Source of the DNA: Anoplolepis gracilipes
Taxonomy: Eukaryota > Arthropoda > Insecta > Hymenoptera > Formicidae
Assembly: GCF_047496725.1 (NCBI RefSeq)
Contig: NC_132970.1
Span: 14,917,501 to 14,981,500, forward strand
Reading direction: 5' to 3'
Length of the DNA stretch: 64,000 bases
The translations under genes and the position numbers were made by a program. Below are positions 59,471-64,000 of the stretch, one piece after another (position 1 is the first letter of the stretch; the number at the start of each line of letters is the position of its first letter). Below the pieces are notes generated by a model. It did not search any database. It was not told the DNA's origin and saw only the letters and a program-made list of their open reading frames with translations.

Positions 59471-62400
59471 ATTAATGTTAAAATAAAATATATATGCACA
59501 TATTATAATATTGTACATGTATAATTTTATCCTCGTCAGAAATTAAATCATAATTGAAAACCATCAAAATATTATTAAAAGTAAAATTACAAATTGATCT
59601 TTTTAAATCTAAGTGGATGCGTTAAATGTTCGTAGATAAGTCAAAACGTTATGGCGGCAAAATATAATGTTTCAACTCATTTCATTGTTTATACTAGCAA
59701 TATACAAAACATTATTTCAGTGAAATTAATTAAAATCATAACTTATTCTCCTAATAGATAATAATTTTCGTGAAATGAGCTAAAAGATTACGAAAGAAAA
59801 TTTTCTTTTTCTTCCTTATTAGAATTGCTTTAATGATCGATCGCACACAAACTCCTATCTTTCTCTCCCTACCGTAGAAAAACTAAAAACACAAATTATA
59901 TCATAATGTCCGTAGATATTTGACTAACACGATAACGACGACCGAGTAATTAATTAAACTAGTGGGATCTGGGATCGTTACAGTAATAATATGTATTAAT
60001 ATTGATCATTAATAATAATTTTGTACAATATTTGCTCGCTATTTATCCTCTTTCATGCTTGGCTCGTGACATGCGTCCCTATAGGCAATAATTCATATAA
60101 AACAGTGTCGGTTTCAAATGGGTAGCAATAAGTATACTCTTGCGGAAAAAATCTTGCCTACCCAGAGTGCGCGCGCGCGTGCGCGCGTGTATTATTCCTT
60201 CCTCAATTTTTTTTTCTCGCGCGTGTATACAATGATACTCTGTATGCGAACGACACGTATGAATGAATGTACATCGAATCGCGAACGCTTGTTTTCTTCT
60301 ATACCTCCCTCGCATGTACTTTACTTAGAATATGAAGTTCTTTTCGTATGCAAGATAGAGTTCCGTCAAAGAGAACTTTTTTCATCATTTTTTTCGCTAA
60401 AATCATCTCTCTGATTGCTGATAGAGAAATAACAAGCCCCTCGAATAGATTAAACTATCTTCGCACACGTCCTTGTCATTCGATCCGTTCGCGTTGCAGA
60501 TTCGTGTATCCTTTGCGTACCTCCGTAACAAAACGGGAGGTAGCGAAGGCAAATTACACGCTGATAGACCACACTCTCGAATGTAGTGCGCTGTAGTATT
60601 GAGGACCACAGAACTAGTGCGATCAAAGCTCCCGAGTGCGAGATCGTGCATGTTTTAAAACATGTGGCGGAATCGTTTGTTACCGCCTTGCAGACCGCGA
60701 TAATTGTTGGATAGAGCGATTCAACGAGCGAGCGAGATAAACTCATTCAAGGGAGAAACGTCTAACGAGACTTAGATCGGCTGACGAACAGTCGATGATA
60801 ATTTGGAAGACGCGATCCGAGTCTCGGACGAGCTCAAGCAAAAAGTGCAAACGCAATAATGTTAAAAATCAAGACGAGATGCTTTCGCGAACTGCTAAAT
60901 TAGGCTCCGAAAGAAAAAATTTACACCGAATGAGTTGGCGCGAAATGATTGTTTCGTTTGCACGAAATGGCGAACAATACTCATAATAAATCACTCTCTC
61001 GCATTCGGTCTGCCTGCTCCGCAGTTACAGATACAATCTTTGTCCACAATATACACGTACGTCATACAATATTATCAATATATATCTATATACAAATGTT
61101 GACGTAGCCGATGACGGGTGGCATTGTCTTTAATCTAAGCGACAAACGTAAGAGTTAAAAAGATACTAGGGACCAGTCGTAAGATTTTTGTCATGCTAAT
61201 AATATAATAGTTACACACTCGCGATATAATCAGCATCATCGTCGCCCTCGTCTCATTGTAACTATTATGATCGTTATGACGAATAATCCGTGACAATTAT
61301 AATCCGATATATCATGTAGCGTTACACTTGCGTATAACCTTTCCTTTTCTCTCATCGGATTATATTTAACTACATAGTGGCCCTCTCCATGACAGTTTAT
61401 CAATTCGCGCGTTTGGAATAATTTGTGCCAATGCCCGTGTTCACTCTCGCTTTTCTCTTAAATATTAGTTAAATACATACTATTTTTCGCCAGTCATTAC
61501 AGCGCATTAAAATCAATTAGACGTGTAGATAATTATCTTTTAGTATCAGTAGTAGACTTTTAGTAGACTTTTTGTTATTTAGTTTATTTGGAGACGTCTT
61601 TTTTAAGCATTCATTCACCACAGCGCGAGTTTCAGATGCTTACCCTCTATTTGTCGCGTTCCATCACTGAAATTCCTCCATCGCAGAATTCGCAATTGTA
61701 ATGTCTAACATTTCGAACACTGCTAAAGAAAAGATTATGGCAGGGTTATACTTTTTTGTTCTCCTTTCTCCGTATTTCTTTCCCTCGTCGTCCTTTTCTG
61801 TTTCTTTTATATCCATCCATGATACACGCACACACCACTTTATTAGACCTAGCATGCTTAGAAAATACTTGAAAAATGAGTCTATTGGAAGGTGGCTGCC
61901 CGATATACTCACTATACACACTTTTTCAAATTGATTCAAATAATCATTCCACGTTTAATCGTGCGATCAAGGTCACATTTTTCGCTGAGTATCGTTCCTC
62001 ATCGTAAAAAAATTTTTTTCTCTTCTTCTTGTTCTTCTTTTTCCTCCATCATTTTTTTATGTATATTTTCCAGCTTTCTTTTCTAACTTTCTTATCTAGC
62101 TTTCATGTCTCTCTAGCTTTTTTGTTGCTTCACCAGTTCTTCTGCTGCGACCGGACTAAAGCAAACCTGCTGTCCACTGTCGATCAATCCGTTGTAAGCA
62201 AATGACATATCCCTATCAGCCTCCCAGGCTTGATTAAGTCTAGTTTTTATTACTGGTCAACTGCTTGCTTGTAGTCTCTCTTCGTGTTTTTGCATAACCT
62301 TTCGTCTTCCTTCTCTGACCGCGCGTCTCCGAGTTCGCATAAATTGCCACATCAAATCGCTATATCGCGATTCTATTCATCAACGTTTCATACGTTGGCA

Positions 62401-62976
62401 AAGTGGATACTGAAGAAAAAGATCGTACAATATGCACATGCGTGTCGCATCTGTCGATGCGAGTACCATCGAAATCGCCGCTTCTCGGAATAATTCTAAT
62501 TATCAATAAATATGTTTAATTCTATCGCGATATAGAATTGTATACGACATAAAACACAATAGTATCATCTAAATTCAGAATGTTTTCTTTTAAAGCCGCT
62601 TCCTTTTCTTCTGTTTGCCAACTGTATCCAGGTAAAGTCATCGACGATGACAATAACGATGATGAGGAGAATGTTGTTCCTCGTGACTTGTCCTGATAAG
62701 GGCGCCACGAGTTGTTATCAGTGTGGTATTCCGGCGTCGGTGTCTCAGCGTGTCTTCTCGAGGTACTAGACGTGTCTCGGCGCGTTGTCGCATGACCCGT
62801 GTCATCAGATTGTTGATCGTCGTGCGTTTAATTAATAATGGAGACGTGCGGTTAAGAGTTTGCTGTTCTTGGTGGCATGCGAGAAGATAACGGACGGTCG
62901 CGTAATAGTGGCAACGTTGCAACATGATGATATTCGCAATCATAATCGTGGAATCTTGAAGAGATTCACTCGGTGG
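59471..62976. other. Noncoding region downstream of gustavus, part probably 3' UTR
   Basis: About 3.5 kb with no supported gene. The right two thirds (about 60060-62976) are GC-balanced and resemble a long 3' UTR of gustavus on the minus strand. The first 600 bases are AT-rich intergenic DNA. Short ORFs on both strands lack any recognisable feature. Confidence 0.45.
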
Positions 62977-63843
62977 TTACCTTCTGTCCCGGTAGAGCAG
63001 ATAAGTTTTCATCGTCTGCGGTAAATTCAGCTCGTTGATCTTTTCCTCTAGTCTGTACTTTCCAATTTGCTGTCGAATCACTCTTCGACAAAGATCCATG
63101 AGAGGCAGAGGCTCGGCTGCAGAAAAATAAATGTCTAATTAAAAAATGAAACTTTTTTAATATTTAGCTACTTTATAAATCGTTTGCTTACGATCAAGTC
63201 CACCAATGTATTTCATTGTGATCTCGCAGTGTCCCCAAACGGCAGACACAATAGGATGCAATTTCCTTCCTTTCAGCCCTTTGAAGGCTACTCCAAGATA
63301 CTGACCATCTACTACGAATGCTAACGTACCTTCGTCCATATCGAGGACCACTGTGAAGAAATCATACAAGTTATATATATGTTTGTATATATTATACGAT
63401 GTACTTATTAATATAGCATATTATAAAGTACATAATTTTATAATTAATCTTATATAGCAAAAATCTTTCTGTAAGACACTTTGTACACGATAATCATGCA
63501 AAAATCGCTTACCTAGAAATTTGTCAGGAACAATGAACGTCTCGTCGGGTTTCAGAAGGGCTGGATACGTTACACCATTATTGTTCCTCGAATCATGATA
63601 GAGTTTGTTTCTACCGAGATCCCAACCCCAACTAAGTTCGTTGTTGCCCACTAGACTCTGGTATCCAACGCTATGCAACGGGGCGTCCGCCGTAGCGACT
63701 CCAACCACCGCGTGTGTACCTCGTTGCCTCGTGCTCCATTGAAGCTCCCATACATGCATGCCCTTGGTGTATCCCACCTTCCCTCGTATGCAATCTGTAC
63801 TTTGCGCAACGGGATGTCGATGAAACGTCAACTTGTCGTCCTC
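62977..63843 (-). CDS. gus: gustavus (SPRY domain/SOCS box protein, SPSB1/4 type), partial: last three exons
   Basis: Substrate receptor of a Cullin-5/elongin BC ubiquitin ligase; in Drosophila it binds Vasa and is needed for germ plasm localisation. Exons 63843-63513, 63350-63192 and 63116-62977 (GT-AG, phases agree). It begins inside the SPRY domain at EDDKLTFHRHPVAQSTDCIR, continues KGMHVWELQW, SLVGNNELSWGWDLGRNKLY, VLDMDEGTLAFVVDGQYLGV and KLHPIVSAVWGHCEITMKYI, then the SOCS box EPLPLMDLCRRVIRQQIGKY and LNLPQTMKTYLLYRDRR. The SPRY N terminus and start codon lie past 64000. The stop TAA at 62977-62979 overlaps a donor-like AG/GTAACC, so another 3' exon in an alternative isoform is possible. 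Confidence 0.93.
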
Positions 63844-64000
63844 CTAGGAATAATAACGCAAATCGAGCGAATTAATAGTATTCAACTTAGGAAAATGTTA
63901 CCTTCAGAAGCACACTTTACTTTAAGGATTCAGCTATTTTAGTAAAATATGAAAAATATGATTTTTAGACTTTTTTCTTCAAAAATATTAGAAATTGATA

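Overview
This is a window of insect nuclear DNA. It has spliced genes with GT-AG introns, an AT-rich background, abundant microsatellites, several families of short inverted-repeat elements and a Penelope-like retroelement. The protein set (RacGAP1, CCDC115/Vma22, RPP38, SFT2, a Cdk5 activator and gustavus) and the base composition suggest a hymenopteran, probably an ant. The ant call is inference, not proof. All exon models below were read by eye from the sequence and checked for phase.

Layout. At the left, four compact housekeeping genes lie close together: a RacGAP1/tumbleweed orthologue (minus, 269-3046), a CCDC115/Vma22-like V-ATPase assembly factor (minus, 4001-4513), an RPP38-like RNase P/MRP subunit (plus, 5255-6769, divergent from CCDC115) and an SFT2-family vesicle protein (minus, 7302-8377, convergent with RPP38). 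Next comes a minus-strand Cdk5 activator (p35) gene. Its conserved exons lie at 29396-29836, 28043-28285 and 16638-16934, separated by an 11 kb intron. A further 2.2 kb open exon at 13798-15954 could add about 718 residues to the C terminus. Upstream of the normal p35 start, the first exon stays open for another 323 codons without an in-frame ATG and holds an NPGH/NPGNPGH minisatellite. The 31-32 kb stretch is CpG-rich and is the likely promoter/5' leader area of that gene.

From 32.6 to 35.4 kb lies a broken Penelope-like element: a 5'-truncated RT-linker/GIY-YIG copy head-to-head with an inverted copy of its own 3' kilobase. Each arm carries a hammerhead-like motif. The region 35.4-47 kb is gene-poor, with foldback elements. 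At 47943-50446 (plus) is a four-exon gene for a signal-peptide-bearing, single-pass membrane protein that I do not recognise. It is flanked by two diverged copies of one duplicated segment (44452-44945 and 51324-52068). From 52 to 62.9 kb there are more foldback elements, a 590 bp near-perfect palindrome, very long CT and TA microsatellites and no clear gene. The window closes with the last three coding exons of gustavus (SPRY/SOCS-box, minus, 62977-63843), whose 5' end lies beyond the window.

The genes do not form one pathway. They cover cytokinesis, V-ATPase assembly, tRNA processing, Golgi traffic, neuronal kinase control and ubiquitin-ligase substrate choice. The most unusual parts are the two possible extensions of the Cdk5 activator and the inverted-tandem Penelope element.
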